Assembly: GCF_006351005.1 (NCBI RefSeq)
Contig: NZ_VENP01000001.1
Coordinates: forward strand, 124,001-188,000
Reading direction: 5' to 3'
DNA length: 64,000 bases
From: Miniimonas arenae
Lineage (GTDB): Bacteria > Actinomycetota > Actinomycetes > Actinomycetales > Beutenbergiaceae
Below are positions 19,707 to 28,453 of this stretch, piece after piece (the first letter of the stretch is position 1; each line of letters starts with the position of its first letter). A program made the translations under genes and the position numbers. The notes beneath the pieces are model-generated. The model ran no database searches, had not been told where the DNA came from, and saw only the letters and a list, made by a program, of their open reading frames with translations.

Positions 19707-20802
19707 AGGCCGCGAGCAACCGCTCCGAGCTGACATGGGTGTAGCGCTGCGTCGTCGCGAGCGAGGCGTGGCCGAGCATCTCCTGGATCGACCGCAGGTC
19801 GGAGCCACCCTCGAGCAGGTGCGTGGCAGCCGAGTGCCGCAGACCGTGCGGTGCGAGGTCGGGCAGGCCGGCTCCGCCGGTGACCCGGTGGACCAGGGTC
19901 CGCACCGTGCGGGGATCGATCCGACGACCGCGAGCCCCGACGAACAGTGCTCGCCCCGCGGCCTCGCTCGCGAGCTCGGAGCGCAGGTCCAGCCAGGCGC
20001 GCAGCGCCTGCGCGGCGGGTCGGCCGAACGGCACGACGCGCTCCTTGTCCCCTTTGCCCACGACGCGCACGAGGCGCTCACCCAGGTCGAGGGACGTCAC
20101 GTCGAGCGCGCACGCCTCCGAGACGCGCAGCGCCGCGCCGTAGAGCAGCTCGACGATGGCCTGGTCGCGGGCCGCGAGCGCACGATCGTGGGCCGACGGC
20201 GCGACCGGGGGCTCGCCGTCGGGCGCGGGATCGAGGAGCCGTTCGCGCTGGTCCCGGGAGCCCGCGACGTCGGGCCCTGGCGGGGCAGCGGGCGGACGGT
20301 CACCCGCACCAGCCCGTTCCCCCCGCGGGGCGGGCGGCGCAACGGCGGGTTCGGCACCGCGCGCCCGGGCGTCGAGGCCGGCGAGCGCCGTCCGGGCCTG
20401 CTCGGGCGTCAGCACGGCGGGCAGGGTGCGGTCGGCCTTCGGGCTGCGCAGCCGCAGCGCGGGATCGTGCGCCAGATGCCCGCTGCGGACGGCCCACGCG
20501 GAGAAGGTGCGCGCGGCGGCGCTGCGGCGAGCCGTCGTCGCGCGCGACAGCCCACGGGCGTTCTGGCGGGCGAGCCACTGCCGCAGGACCGCCAGGTCCA
20601 GCCGCGACAGGTCCGCCCCGGACGGTCCGCCCGGCACCTCGGCCAGCAGGTCGAGGACGTCGCCCACGTACGCGCGGACCGTGTGCACCGAGCGCGCGCG
20701 CTGCAGCCGCAGGTGCGCCGCGAACTCCTCCACGAGCGCGGCGTCCCCCGGGCGGGTGCCGTCGGGCACCACGATCCCCGCGTCCTGCGCGCTGGTCGTC
20801 AC
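19681..20802 (-). CDS. xerC: Tyrosine recombinase XerC
   Basis: Resolves chromosome dimers at dif together with XerD. 373 residues from the GTG at 20802 (VTTSAQDAGIVV). N-terminal core-binding (SAM-like) domain, then the catalytic domain with LRVSEACALDV (Arg), GKGDKERVVPFG (Lys), HGLRHSAATHLLEGG (His-x-x-Arg), GHASLATTQRYTHV (His and Tyr nucleophile). Odd: an insertion of about 50 residues rich in Pro/Ala/Arg (from ARGAEPAVAPPAPRGERAG to SAHDRALAARD) lies between the domains; usual XerC is about 300 residues. Located downstream of dprA, as in mycobacteria. Confidence 0.93.
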   Translation of the reverse strand: MTTSAQDAGIVVPDGTRPGDAALVEEFAAHLRLQRARSVHTVRAYVGDVLDLLAEVPGGPSGADLSRLDLAVLRQWLARQNARGLSRATTARRSAAARTFSAWAVRSGHLAHDPALRLRSPKADRTLPAVLTPEQARTALAGLDARARGAEPAVAPPAPRGERAGAGDRPPAAPPGPDVAGSRDQRERLLDPAPDGEPPVAPSAHDRALAARDQAIVELLYGAALRVSEACALDVTSLDLGERLVRVVGKGDKERVVPFGRPAAQALRAWLDLRSELASEAAGRALFVGARGRRIDPRTVRTLVHRVTGGAGLPDLAPHGLRHSAATHLLEGGSDLRSIQEMLGHASLATTQRYTHVSSERLLAAFRQAHPRA

Positions 20803-20883
20803 CGTGCCACCGTCGTCGTCGCACGCCCCCGGGGCAAGCCACCACACCGCGGGCCGTTCCTCCCGCTCTCACCTGCGACCCGA

Positions 20884-22062
20884 TCACCGGGCCACCCGGC
20901 GCACGCGGTCGCCGTCGCGCACCGCGTGCCCGCGCAGCTCGAGCAGCCCGAGCGCGGCAAGGACCTCGCCGTGGGCGAGCCCGCACACGCGCACCACGGA
21001 GTCCGGGTGCGCCGCCCCGCGCGCGGGCAGCGCCTCCCAGACCAGCGCCTCCCGGGGCGCGAGCCCGGGCGGCACGTCGTCGAGTCGCACCGCGGAGTCG
21101 TCCCGCTCCCGGTCGCGCTCCATCCCCGCCGTCGCGGCCGGCCCGAGCTCGGCCACGAGCTCGCGCACCTCCTCGGCGTCCGTCACGCAGACCGCGAGCT
21201 GCTCACGCAGCAGGCGGTGACAGCCGGCCGAGGACGCCGAGGTGACCGGCCCGGGTACGGCCCCGACCGGCCGCAGCAGCCGCGCCGCGTGCTGCGCCGT
21301 CGACATCGTGCCGGACCGCCAGCCCGCCTCGACCACGACGCACGCCGCCGCGAGCGCGGCGATGAGGCGGTTGCGGGTGAGGAACCGGCTCCGGCTCGGT
21401 GCGCTTCCCGGGCCGAGCTCGGACACCACCGCGCCCTCGCGCGCGACCCGGGTCAGCAGCTCCGTGTGGCCGGTCGGGTAGAACCGGTCGAGGCCGCCGG
21501 CCATGACGGCGACGGTCGGGCCGTTCACCGCGAGGCTCGCCCGGTGCGCGACGGCGTCGATCCCGTACGCGCCGCCCGACACGACCACGCGCCCGTCCCC
21601 CGCAAGTGCCGCCGCGAGCTCGAACGCCACGTGCTCCCCGTACGGCGTCGCGGCCCGCGCCCCGACGATCGCGACGCCGCCCTCGATCGCGTGCGCCGCG
21701 AGCTCCGGGTCGCCCCGCACCCACAGGCACTGCGGGGCGCGCGGCCCGAGGTCGTCGAACGCGCGCGGCCACCGGCGGTCGGCCGGGTGCAGCACGGTGC
21801 CGCCGAGTCTCGTGATCTGCGCCAGCTCGCGCGCGGGGTCGAGCCCGTCGAGCCGCGGTCGCCACCGGGCACGCGCCCGTTCCCAAGGCTCTCGCTCCCC
21901 CGCCGGCGGGTCCCAGGCCTCGCGGCGCAGCCAGGCGAGCGCCGCCACGGGACCCAGCGCGGCGACGAGACCCACGGCGAGCTCGTCCCCCGGTTCCGCG
22001 AGCCGTGCCCAGGCGACGGCCGCGAGCCGCGGGTCCTCGACGTCGGCCGTCGGCTCAGCCAT
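20884..22062 (-). CDS. dprA: DNA-processing protein DprA
   Basis: DprA binds ssDNA and loads RecA during natural transformation; in actinobacteria the role is unclear. 392 residues: N-terminal SAM-like region, Rossmann fold with VAIVGARAATPYGEHVAFEL and VVSGGAYGIDAVAHRASL, then VVVEAGWRSGTMSTAQHAA and GPVTSASSAGCHRLL. The C-terminal ~70 residues form a winged-helix-like region (EALPARGAAHPDSVVRVCGL). Start overlaps the end of yifB by 8 bases. Confidence 0.94.
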   Translation of the reverse strand: MAEPTADVEDPRLAAVAWARLAEPGDELAVGLVAALGPVAALAWLRREAWDPPAGEREPWERARARWRPRLDGLDPARELAQITRLGGTVLHPADRRWPRAFDDLGPRAPQCLWVRGDPELAAHAIEGGVAIVGARAATPYGEHVAFELAAALAGDGRVVVSGGAYGIDAVAHRASLAVNGPTVAVMAGGLDRFYPTGHTELLTRVAREGAVVSELGPGSAPSRSRFLTRNRLIAALAAACVVVEAGWRSGTMSTAQHAARLLRPVGAVPGPVTSASSAGCHRLLREQLAVCVTDAEEVRELVAELGPAATAGMERDRERDDSAVRLDDVPPGLAPREALVWEALPARGAAHPDSVVRVCGLAHGEVLAALGLLELRGHAVRDGDRVRRVAR

Positions 22063-23581
22063 GACGGCCCCGCATCCGCAGCGTCATCGCACGGCCCACG
22101 TCGTCCGCGCCCGGCTGGTCCCGGCCCGCAAGGTCGGCGAGCGTCCAGGCCACCCTCTGCACGCGTTCGGCGCCGCGCAACGAGAGGTGCCCGTGCTCGA
22201 CGGCGCGCGTCAGGTCCGCCCGCGCCTCGCGGGGCAGCGGGTGGTGCTTGCGCAGCCACGCCCCCGGCACGCCCGCGTTCGTGCGCCACGGGCAGCCCGC
22301 CCACCGCACCCGCATGCGCTCGCGAGCCTCCAGGACGCGCGCGGCGATCGGCGCCGAGGGCTCCCCGCCCGGACCCGCGAGCGCCGCCATCCGCGCGGCC
22401 GGCACGTCGACCTGCAGGTCGACCCGGTCCAGCAGCGGACCGCTGAGCCGGGCCAGGTAGCGGCGCCGCGCGAGCGGCGAGCACTCGCAGTCGACACCCT
22501 TGCCCGCCGACATCCCGCACGGGCACGGGTTCGCGGCGAGGACCAGCTGGAAACGCGCCGGATAGCGAGCCGAGGCGTCCGCGCGGTCGATCACCAGCTC
22601 ACCGCTCTCGAGCGGCTGACGCAGCGTGTCCAGCACGCGCGGCGCGTACTCCGGGGCCTCGTCCAGGAGAAGCACGCCCAGGTGCGCGCGGCTCGCGGCC
22701 CCCGGACGAGGCACCCCGGCGCCCCCGCCGACGACGGCCGCGGCGCTCGCCGTGTGGTGCGGCGCCTCGAGCGGGGGCCGACGAATGAGGCCCTGGCGCG
22801 GATCGAGCGTGCCGGCCACCGAGTGCAGCGCCGTCACCTCGACCGCCTCGGCCTCGGTGAGGTCGGGCAGCAGACCGGGCAGCCGGGCCGCGAGCATCGT
22901 CTTGCCCGTCCCGGGAGGTCCGACGAGAAACAGGTGGTGGCCGCCCGCCGCCGCCACCTCGAGCGCGAACCGCGCCTCGGGCTGCCCGACGACGTCGGCC
23001 ATGTCGAGCGCACCCGCCTCCCGAGGCTCGAGGTAGGACCTGGGGACCGCCGGCAGGTCGGGCACCGCGACCTGTCCGCCGTAGGAGTGCAGCAGCTCGG
23101 CGAGGTGACGCACGCCCACCACCTCGGCGCCCGGCACCATGCTCGCCTCGGCGACGTCGGCCTCGGGCACCACGACGTGCCGCAGGCCTGCTCCGACCGC
23201 CGCGTGCACCATGGGCAGCACCCCCCGGACCGGGTGCAGGCGGCCGTCGAGGCCGAGCTCGCCGAGGTGGACGGCGTCGGGTCGCCCGTCGCCCGCGACC
23301 CCCGCGGCCGCGAGGATCGCGACGGCGATGGCGAGGTCGAACGCCGTGCCGAACTTCGGCAGCCCGGCGGGCCAGAGGTTGACGGTGACGCGCTTCTGCG
23401 GGAACGCGACCGCGCACGACGACACCGCGGAACGCACCCGCTCGCGCGCCTCCATGAGCGTCCGGTCCGGCCGACCCACGAGGCCGAACGCCGGCAGCCC
23501 GGGGGCGAGGTGCGCCTCGACCTCGACGACGTGCCCGACCAGACCCTGCAGCGAGATCGCACGCGTGCTCCCCAGGCCCAT
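22055..23581 (-). CDS. comM: YifB/ComM family Mg chelatase-like AAA+ ATPase
   Basis: ComM is a helicase-like AAA+ protein that helps integrate donor DNA in transformation; other members are of unknown role. 508 residues from ATG 23581 (MGLGSTRAISLQGLVGHVVE). N-terminal Lon-like domain (RVRSAVSSCAVAFPQKRVTVNL), Walker A GPPGTGKTMLA, Walker B LLLDEAPEY, sensor-like NPCPCGMSAG, C-terminal Mg-chelatase domain with LSLRGAERVQRVAWTLADL. The ATG overlaps the yraN stop. With yraN and dprA it forms a conserved trio. Confidence 0.94.
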   Translation of the reverse strand: MGLGSTRAISLQGLVGHVVEVEAHLAPGLPAFGLVGRPDRTLMEARERVRSAVSSCAVAFPQKRVTVNLWPAGLPKFGTAFDLAIAVAILAAAGVAGDGRPDAVHLGELGLDGRLHPVRGVLPMVHAAVGAGLRHVVVPEADVAEASMVPGAEVVGVRHLAELLHSYGGQVAVPDLPAVPRSYLEPREAGALDMADVVGQPEARFALEVAAAGGHHLFLVGPPGTGKTMLAARLPGLLPDLTEAEAVEVTALHSVAGTLDPRQGLIRRPPLEAPHHTASAAAVVGGGAGVPRPGAASRAHLGVLLLDEAPEYAPRVLDTLRQPLESGELVIDRADASARYPARFQLVLAANPCPCGMSAGKGVDCECSPLARRRYLARLSGPLLDRVDLQVDVPAARMAALAGPGGEPSAPIAARVLEARERMRVRWAGCPWRTNAGVPGAWLRKHHPLPREARADLTRAVEHGHLSLRGAERVQRVAWTLADLAGRDQPGADDVGRAMTLRMRGRHG

Positions 23582-23937
23582 CAGCCCACCGCCTGCAGGT
23601 GCGACAGCCGGACGGGCCCGACGGCGGGCAGGAGCACCGCGACGACGTCCAGCCGGACGTCGCTCGCCCGCGTCTCGTGCGTCGCGAGCCACTCCCCCGC
23701 CAGACGCCGCAGGCGGGCGAGCTTCACCGGTGTGACCGCCTCCGCGGGGTGTCCCATCGCCGTGCCGGTGCGCGTCTTCACCTCGACGACCACGATCGTC
23801 GCGCCGTCGCGCGCCACGAGGTCGAGCTCGCCTGCGCGGCAGCGCCAGTTCCGGTCGAGCACCTCCCAGCCGCGGCGGTGCGCCCACTGTGCCGCGATGT
23901 CCTCCCCGCGACGCCCGACGTCGTCCTTGTGCGCCAT
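23581..23937 (-). CDS. yraN: UPF0102 family protein YraN
   Basis: 118 residues starting MAHKDDVGRRGEDIAAQWAH. Conserved endonuclease-like core: WRCRAGELDLVARDGATIVVVEVKTRTG, with the E-(x)n-D and E-V-K residues of the restriction-endonuclease-like fold. Biochemical function not established. The upstream open frame to 24300 is not conserved and is rejected as an extension. It opens the yraN-yifB-dprA-xerC group. The 175-bp gap to the CGNR gene has no gene. Confidence 0.93.
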   Translation of the reverse strand: MAHKDDVGRRGEDIAAQWAHRRGWEVLDRNWRCRAGELDLVARDGATIVVVEVKTRTGTAMGHPAEAVTPVKLARLRRLAGEWLATHETRASDVRLDVVAVLLPAVGPVRLSHLQAVG

Positions 23938-24108
23938 GGCCCACCTCCTCGCGCCCAGCGTCGGCGCGCGGGGTCGAGCGCACCAGGCCGGGTGTGCACG
24001 GCGCACCCGGCGTCGACGCGCGAGAGGGCCGGGGACAACTGGCGCGCGGGCCGGGCCGCAGGACGACGAGTCGTGCGCCGAGGGCAGCCGCGCGCTGCGC
24101 GCCGCAGC

Positions 24109-24140
24109 CGACTCAGCTGCGCGCCGACTCAGCCGCGCGC
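24109..24140. repeat. 16-bp tandem duplication across the CGNR gene stop codon
   Basis: CGACTCAGCTGCGCGC (24109-24124) is followed by a 15/16 copy (24125-24140). The first copy contains the stop codon (24113-24115, minus strand) and the second encodes the residues just before it. A third related stretch (CTCAGCCGCGCGC) follows. Confidence 0.7.
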
Positions 24141-24694
24141 CGCAACAGCTCAGCCGCGCGCCGCGCGCGGTAGGCCTCCACGTGGGCCCGGTTCGCGCAG
24201 TTGTTGACGTCGCAGAACCGCCGCGAGGAGTTGCGCGAGAGGTCCACGAGCACGGCGGCGCAGTCGGCGCCCTCGCACCGCCGCAGGCGGTCGAACGCAC
24301 CGGACCGGATCACGTCGACCATCGCCATCCCGGTCTCGACGAGCATCTGCACGTCGAGCGGGGCGTCCATCGGCACGGCGTGCAGGTGCCAGTCCCAGCT
24401 GTCGTGCCGCATGAGCCGCGGCGTCGCGTCGCCGTCGGCGAGCATCGCGTTGACGAGCGCGACCGCCTCGTCGCGGCAGACGTCCCACAGGGGCGCGATC
24501 CGGTCGCGCACGGCGCGGACCGCCGCCACCTCCGCCTCGTCCCCGTCGCGGCGGCCGCTGTAGCCGTGCGAGGCGTAGAAGCACTCGAGTGCGGCGACCG
24601 AGGCCATCCGGTCGACGCCGTCGCGCATCCGAGCCGTGTTGACGAGCGCCGAGGCCGCCACGAGCGCCGACGTGGTGTCAGGGCTGAACAGCAT
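24113..24694 (-). CDS. CGNR-type zinc finger (ABATE domain) protein, putative regulator
   Basis: 193 residues. N-terminal ABATE-like domain (MLFSPDTTSALVAASALVNT) and a C-terminal zinc-finger region CEGADCAAVLVDLSRNSSRR with FCDVNNCANRAHVEAYR, which matches the stress-associated CGNR finger except that the signature reads CANR. Members are presumed transcription regulators. AGGAG precedes the ATG by 6 bases. It is divergent from an EamA exporter gene across 117 bp, a common regulator-transporter arrangement, so it may control it (inference). Confidence 0.87.
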   Translation of the reverse strand: MLFSPDTTSALVAASALVNTARMRDGVDRMASVAALECFYASHGYSGRRDGDEAEVAAVRAVRDRIAPLWDVCRDEAVALVNAMLADGDATPRLMRHDSWDWHLHAVPMDAPLDVQMLVETGMAMVDVIRSGAFDRLRRCEGADCAAVLVDLSRNSSRRFCDVNNCANRAHVEAYRARRAAELLRRAAESARS

Positions 24695-24695
24695 G

Positions 24696-24738
24696 TTGAC
24701 TCCTGACTGGATTCGGGCCTACGGTCAGCAGCATCCTA
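24696..24738. promoter_or_regulatory. Overlapping divergent promoter candidates
   Basis: Plus strand: TTGACT (24696-24701), 18 bases, TACGGT (24720-24725), pointing to the EamA gene. Minus strand: TAGGAT (24738-24733) as -10 for the CGNR gene. The two would overlap, allowing mutually exclusive transcription. Predicted by eye. Confidence 0.4.
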
Positions 24739-24811
24739 GGCAGACGCTCCTGACCACGTCCCGAGCGCACCGCTCCACCCGCACCTCCGGTGCCCCGTCG
24801 CGAAGGCCGTC

Positions 24812-25960
24812 ATGTCGTCTGCCCTGCCGACCCCGACCGGCCCGTCCGCCGGCCCCGCGACCGGCCCGACCGGCGCCGCGGCCGGCCCCGCGACCGGCCC
24901 CGTGATCCCCGGCGCCACGCCGTCCGCGGCGCTGCACCCGGGTCGGGACCGCGCCGTCGGGCTCGCGATCGGACTCGCCGCGGCTGCGGCCTTCGCGACG
25001 AGCGGACCGTTCGTGAAGCCGCTCCTGCAGGCCGGCTGGACCCCCGGCGGCGCGATCGTGGTGCGGCTCCTGATCGGGGCGGCGCTGCTCAGCGTCCCGA
25101 CCGCGCTGGCACTGCGCGGGCGGTTCGCGTCGGTGCGCGCCAACTGGCGCTGGATCCTCGTGTTCGGCCTCACCGGCGTCGCGGCGCCGTCGACCCTGTA
25201 CTTCCTCGCCGTGGAGCGGCTTCCGGTGGCCGTCGCGCTGCTGATCGAGTACACCGGCCCGCTGCTGCTCATCGCGTGGTCGTGGCTGCGCACCCGGCGG
25301 ATGCCGGCACCGGGCGTGCTCGTCGGCGCGAGCCTCGCGATGCTCGGCCTCGTCGGCGTGCTCGACGTCACGGGCGCCGTTGCCCTCGACCCGGTCGGCC
25401 TGGTCTTCGCGGTGTGCTCGGCCCTGGGCAACGCGGCCTACTTCGCGCTCTCCGCCCGTCCGCTGACGATCCCGCCGCTCGCGATGGCGGGGCTGGGGAT
25501 GTGGGTGGGCGCCGTCGCCGTCGTCCTGCTCGGCCTCGTCGGCCTGCTGCCGGTCGCGATGGTCGCCGGCGACGTCCCGATGCTCGGCGGTGAGGTCCCG
25601 GTCTGGGTGCCGCTGCTCGTCATCGGCGTCCTGCCGACCGCGGTGGCGTACGGGCTCTCGGTGATCTCGGTGCGCAAGCTGGGTGAGCGCGTCGCGTCGT
25701 TCGTCGCGCTCGCCGAGGTGCTGTTCGCCGTCGTGCTCGCGTGGCTGCTGCTGCGCGAGGCGCCGACGCTGGTGCAGTGGCTCGGCGGCGCCGCCGTCGT
25801 GGCGGGCGTGGCGCTCGTGCGGCGGTTCGCGGAGGTGAGCCCGGACGACCTGCCGCCCGCCGCCGCGCACGCCGAGCCGGTCGATGAAGCCGCCGGCCGG
25901 ACGCCCGCCGCGCGCGTCACGGCATCTGCAGATCGGCCTTCGCCAGCTCCTCGACGTTGA
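24812..25960 (+). CDS. EamA (DMT family) transporter
   Basis: 382 residues with about ten hydrophobic segments in two EamA repeats, e.g. AIGLAAAAAFATSGPFVKPL, PVAVALLIEYTGPLLLIAWS, VPLLVIGVLPTAVAYGLSVI. This family exports metabolites, amino acids or toxic compounds; the substrate cannot be told. The first ~45 residues are a low-complexity Gly/Pro/Ala/Thr extension with repeated GPATGP blocks. The C-terminal tail is soluble, and the gene runs tail-to-tail into the DUF2469 gene with a 44-bp overlap. Probably controlled by the divergent CGNR protein. Confidence 0.9.
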   Translation: MSSALPTPTGPSAGPATGPTGAAAGPATGPVIPGATPSAALHPGRDRAVGLAIGLAAAAAFATSGPFVKPLLQAGWTPGGAIVVRLLIGAALLSVPTALALRGRFASVRANWRWILVFGLTGVAAPSTLYFLAVERLPVAVALLIEYTGPLLLIAWSWLRTRRMPAPGVLVGASLAMLGLVGVLDVTGAVALDPVGLVFAVCSALGNAAYFALSARPLTIPPLAMAGLGMWVGAVAVVLLGLVGLLPVAMVAGDVPMLGGEVPVWVPLLVIGVLPTAVAYGLSVISVRKLGERVASFVALAEVLFAVVLAWLLLREAPTLVQWLGGAAVVAGVALVRRFAEVSPDDLPPAAAHAEPVDEAAGRTPAARVTASADRPSPAPRR

Positions 25961-26219
25961 CGTCCTTGAACGTCACGACCCGCACCTGCTTGACGAACCG
26001 CGCCGAGCGGTAGACGTCCCAGACCCACGCGTCCGTCAGCGTCAGCTCGAAGAAGACCTCCCCGCCCGCGGACCGCACCTGCAGGTCGACGTTGTTGGCG
26101 AGGTAGAAGCGGCGCTCGGTCTCCACGACGTAGGAGAACAGCCCCACGACGTCGCGGTACTCGCGGTAGAGCGCGAGCTCCATCTCGGTCTCGTAGTTCT
26201 CCAGGTCCTCGGCACTCAC
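25917..26219 (-). CDS. DUF2469 family protein
   Basis: 100 residues from the GTG at 26219 ([20 protein letters not shown]), highly conserved in actinobacteria and always near rnhB and lepB (homologue of mycobacterial Rv2901c). The sequence continues [20 protein letters not shown], then [19 protein letters not shown] and [19 protein letters not shown]. No catalytic motif is visible; function unknown. The start overlaps the rnhB stop by GTGA. Confidence 0.93.
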   Translation of the reverse strand: MSAEDLENYETEMELALYREYRDVVGLFSYVVETERRFYLANNVDLQVRSAGGEVFFELTLTDAWVWDVYRSARFVKQVRVVTFKDVNVEELAKADLQMP

Positions 26220-27046
26220 AAGACCATCATGCCGTCCGACGGCGAGTCCTGCGTCCGTGGCACCCTCGGCACCGCCGGCATCCCCGTGGCGTGCGCGGCG
26301 GCCTCCCCGGAACCGGCCTCGGCACCGGCGACACCGGGAAGCGACCACGACCGGCGGTGCAGCGCGCTCGGACCGTGCTGCGCGAGCGCCGCGATGTGCG
26401 ACGGCGAGGCGTAGCCCTTGTTCTCGGCCAAGTCGAAACGCGGGTCGCGCGCGTGCTCCGCGCGCATGAGGCCGTCCCGCTCGACCTTCGCGAGGATGCT
26501 CGCGGCGGCGACGCCCGTGCACGTCATGTCCGCCTTGATCCGGGTCCGGACGCGAGGCACGACGGCGAGCACCGGCTCGGGTGCGGCGGCGAACCCCGAG
26601 AACAGGTCCTCCGGCGGCGTCAGCCAGTCGTGGTTGCCGTCGAGCAGCACCACGTGCGGTGGGAGCGGCAGGGCCGCCAGCGCCCGGTGCCCGGCCAGGC
26701 GCAGTGCGGCGATGATGCCGATCGCGTCGATCTCCGCGGGGCTCGCGTGCCCGACGGCGCACGCCACCGCCCAGCGCCGGATCGGCGCGACGAGCGCCTC
26801 GCGGCGCGGCGGAGGCAGGAGCTTGGAGTCGCGCAGGCCCGACGGCGCCCGGCGGTCCAGGCAGGACACCACGACGCCGACCGACACCGGGCCGGCGAGG
26901 CAGCCGCGGCCGACCTCGTCCATCCCGGCGACCACGAGGCCGCCCTCGGCGAGCTCGCGCTCGACGCGGCGCGACGGCGTCACGGTGCGCGGCGGCGGGA
27001 CGGGGCGCGACCCTCGGCGCGGGGGCGCGGTCGCAGGGGCAGACAT
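26216..27046 (-). CDS. rnhB: Ribonuclease HII
   Basis: Removes ribonucleotides and RNA primers from RNA-DNA hybrids. 276 residues from ATG 27046 ([19 protein letters not shown]); GTG 27058 is an alternative. Catalytic motifs: [20 protein letters not shown] (Asp-Glu), [10 protein letters not shown] (Asp), [20 protein letters not shown] (Asp with KAD). Longer than the usual ~200-230 because of tails at both ends, the C-terminal one rich in Ala/Gly/Pro. Between lepB and DUF2469, conserved order. Confidence 0.95.
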   Translation of the reverse strand: MSAPATAPPRRGSRPVPPPRTVTPSRRVERELAEGGLVVAGMDEVGRGCLAGPVSVGVVVSCLDRRAPSGLRDSKLLPPPRREALVAPIRRWAVACAVGHASPAEIDAIGIIAALRLAGHRALAALPLPPHVVLLDGNHDWLTPPEDLFSGFAAAPEPVLAVVPRVRTRIKADMTCTGVAAASILAKVERDGLMRAEHARDPRFDLAENKGYASPSHIAALAQHGPSALHRRSWSLPGVAGAEAGSGEAAAHATGMPAVPRVPRTQDSPSDGMMVL

Positions 27047-27093
27047 GGTGGCGGTCACGGCACCACGGTAGGACGGCGCGGTGGCAGGGCGGG

Positions 27094-27897
27094 TCAGGAC
27101 GGGTCCGGGACGTCCGCGAACGTCGCCCCGGGGCTGCGCAGGATCGTCCACCGGTCGGCGGGCCAGATCGTCACCTTGGCGACGCCGACGACGTTGTCGA
27201 TCGGGACCATGCCGCCGCCCGGGTCGCCGAGGTGGTAGCGCGAGTCCCGGGAGTCCGAGCGGTTGTCGCCCATCACCCAGACGCTGCCCTCGGGCACCGT
27301 GACGTCGAACGTGATCTCGCTGGGGACCGCGCCGTCGATCACGTACGGCTCGTCGATGCCGACGCCGTTCACGGTGATCCGACCCGACGTGTCGCAGCAC
27401 GTGACGTGGTCGCCGGGCATGCCGATGACGCGCTTGATGAGGTGCGAGCCGGTGTTGGCGGGCAGCAGCCCGACGAACTCCCCGACCCGCACGAGCGCCG
27501 AGCGCACCGGGTCCGTCTCGGTCTGGGCGTCGTCGAGCCAGCCACCGGGATCGACGAACACGACGATGTCCCCGCGGTTGAGGTCGAGGGGCCCGGGGAC
27601 GAGGCGCGAGACGAGCACGCGATCCCCGATGTCGAGCGTCGTCTCCATCGACTGGCTGGGGATGTAGAACGCCTGGACCAGGAACGTCTTGATGAGGAGG
27701 GAGAGCACGAGCGCCGAGCCGAGGACCACGACGGTCTCGCGCAGCGCCGACAGCCCGCGTCGGCCCTTCGCGGGACGGCCCGGCTGGGCCGATGCGTCGG
27801 TGCGTCGCCGCGCCTGCGCTCGTTCGCCGTCGGACGTCCCGTGCCCGTCGTTCGCGGAGCCGGACGCGCCGGAGCCCGGCTCGTCAAGGTCGGTCAT
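27094..27897 (-). CDS. lepB: Signal peptidase I
   Basis: Membrane serine protease that cleaves Sec and Tat signal peptides. 267 residues from ATG 27897 ([16 protein letters not shown]). A ~50-residue hydrophilic N-terminus precedes one TM segment ([20 protein letters not shown]). Box [20 protein letters not shown] contains the nucleophile Ser; box [14 protein letters not shown] the general-base Lys; box [15 protein letters not shown] pair (VTCCDTSG) lies in the periplasmic part. Downstream of rplS, as expected. Confidence 0.96.
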   Translation of the reverse strand: MTDLDEPGSGASGSANDGHGTSDGERAQARRRTDASAQPGRPAKGRRGLSALRETVVVLGSALVLSLLIKTFLVQAFYIPSQSMETTLDIGDRVLVSRLVPGPLDLNRGDIVVFVDPGGWLDDAQTETDPVRSALVRVGEFVGLLPANTGSHLIKRVIGMPGDHVTCCDTSGRITVNGVGIDEPYVIDGAVPSEITFDVTVPEGSVWVMGDNRSDSRDSRYHLGDPGGGMVPIDNVVGVAKVTIWPADRWTILRSPGATFADVPDPS

Positions 27898-27955
27898 GGT
27901 CCTCCCTCGTCGGCCGGGCTCCGGTGCGGTGCTCAGGGTCGCGCGCCGCGGACGG

Positions 27956-28297
27956 TCAGCGCTTCTCCTTGATCTTCGCGGCCTTACCGCGCAGGTTACG
28001 CAGGTAGTAGAGCTTGGCGCGACGCACGTCACCGCGGGTGACGACCTCGATGTGGTCGATCGACGGCGTGTGCAGCGGGAAGATGCGCTCCACGCCGACG
28101 CCGAAGCTCACCTTGCGGACCGTGAAGGTCTCGCTCACGCCGCCGTTGGCGCGCGCGATGACGACGCCCTGGAAGACCTGGATGCGGGAACGGGTGCCCT
28201 CGACGACCTTCACGTGCACCTTGACGGTGTCACCGGGCCGGAAGGACGGGATGTCGTCGCGCAGCGAGGCTGCGTCGACGGAGTCGAGCTTCTGCAT
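27956..28297 (-). CDS. rplS: 50S ribosomal protein L19
   Basis: 113 residues from ATG 28297 ([20 protein letters not shown]). Conserved L19 sequence: [22 protein letters not shown] and [21 protein letters not shown], ending in the basic KAAKIKEKR. It sits at the 30S-50S interface. 156 bases separate it from the trmD stop; the usual trmD-rplS neighbourhood. Confidence 0.97.
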   Translation of the reverse strand: MQKLDSVDAASLRDDIPSFRPGDTVKVHVKVVEGTRSRIQVFQGVVIARANGGVSETFTVRKVSFGVGVERIFPLHTPSIDHIEVVTRGDVRRAKLYYLRNLRGKAAKIKEKR

Positions 28298-28453
28298 GTC
28301 TGCTCCTCGTCGTGGGCCACAGGACCCACGATGAATCGTGGCGCGCGATGGCGCCTGTGTCTCGATCGGGAAGGTCACGGAACGATCGGGCGGAGCCCCG
28401 CACGCCTCCCCTGTGGCAGAGACAACGGGTGCCGCCTGGCGCGACCCAGCGTC

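Noticed and set aside
19435-22446. 1003-codon plus-strand frame opposite xerC and dprA
   Set aside because: Runs across two recognised genes on the other strand and has no family features.
23938-24300. Longer YraN reading through to 24300
   Set aside because: The extra residues are low-complexity, overlap the 3' end of the CGNR gene and are not part of the UPF0102 family; the ATG at 23937 begins the conserved domain.
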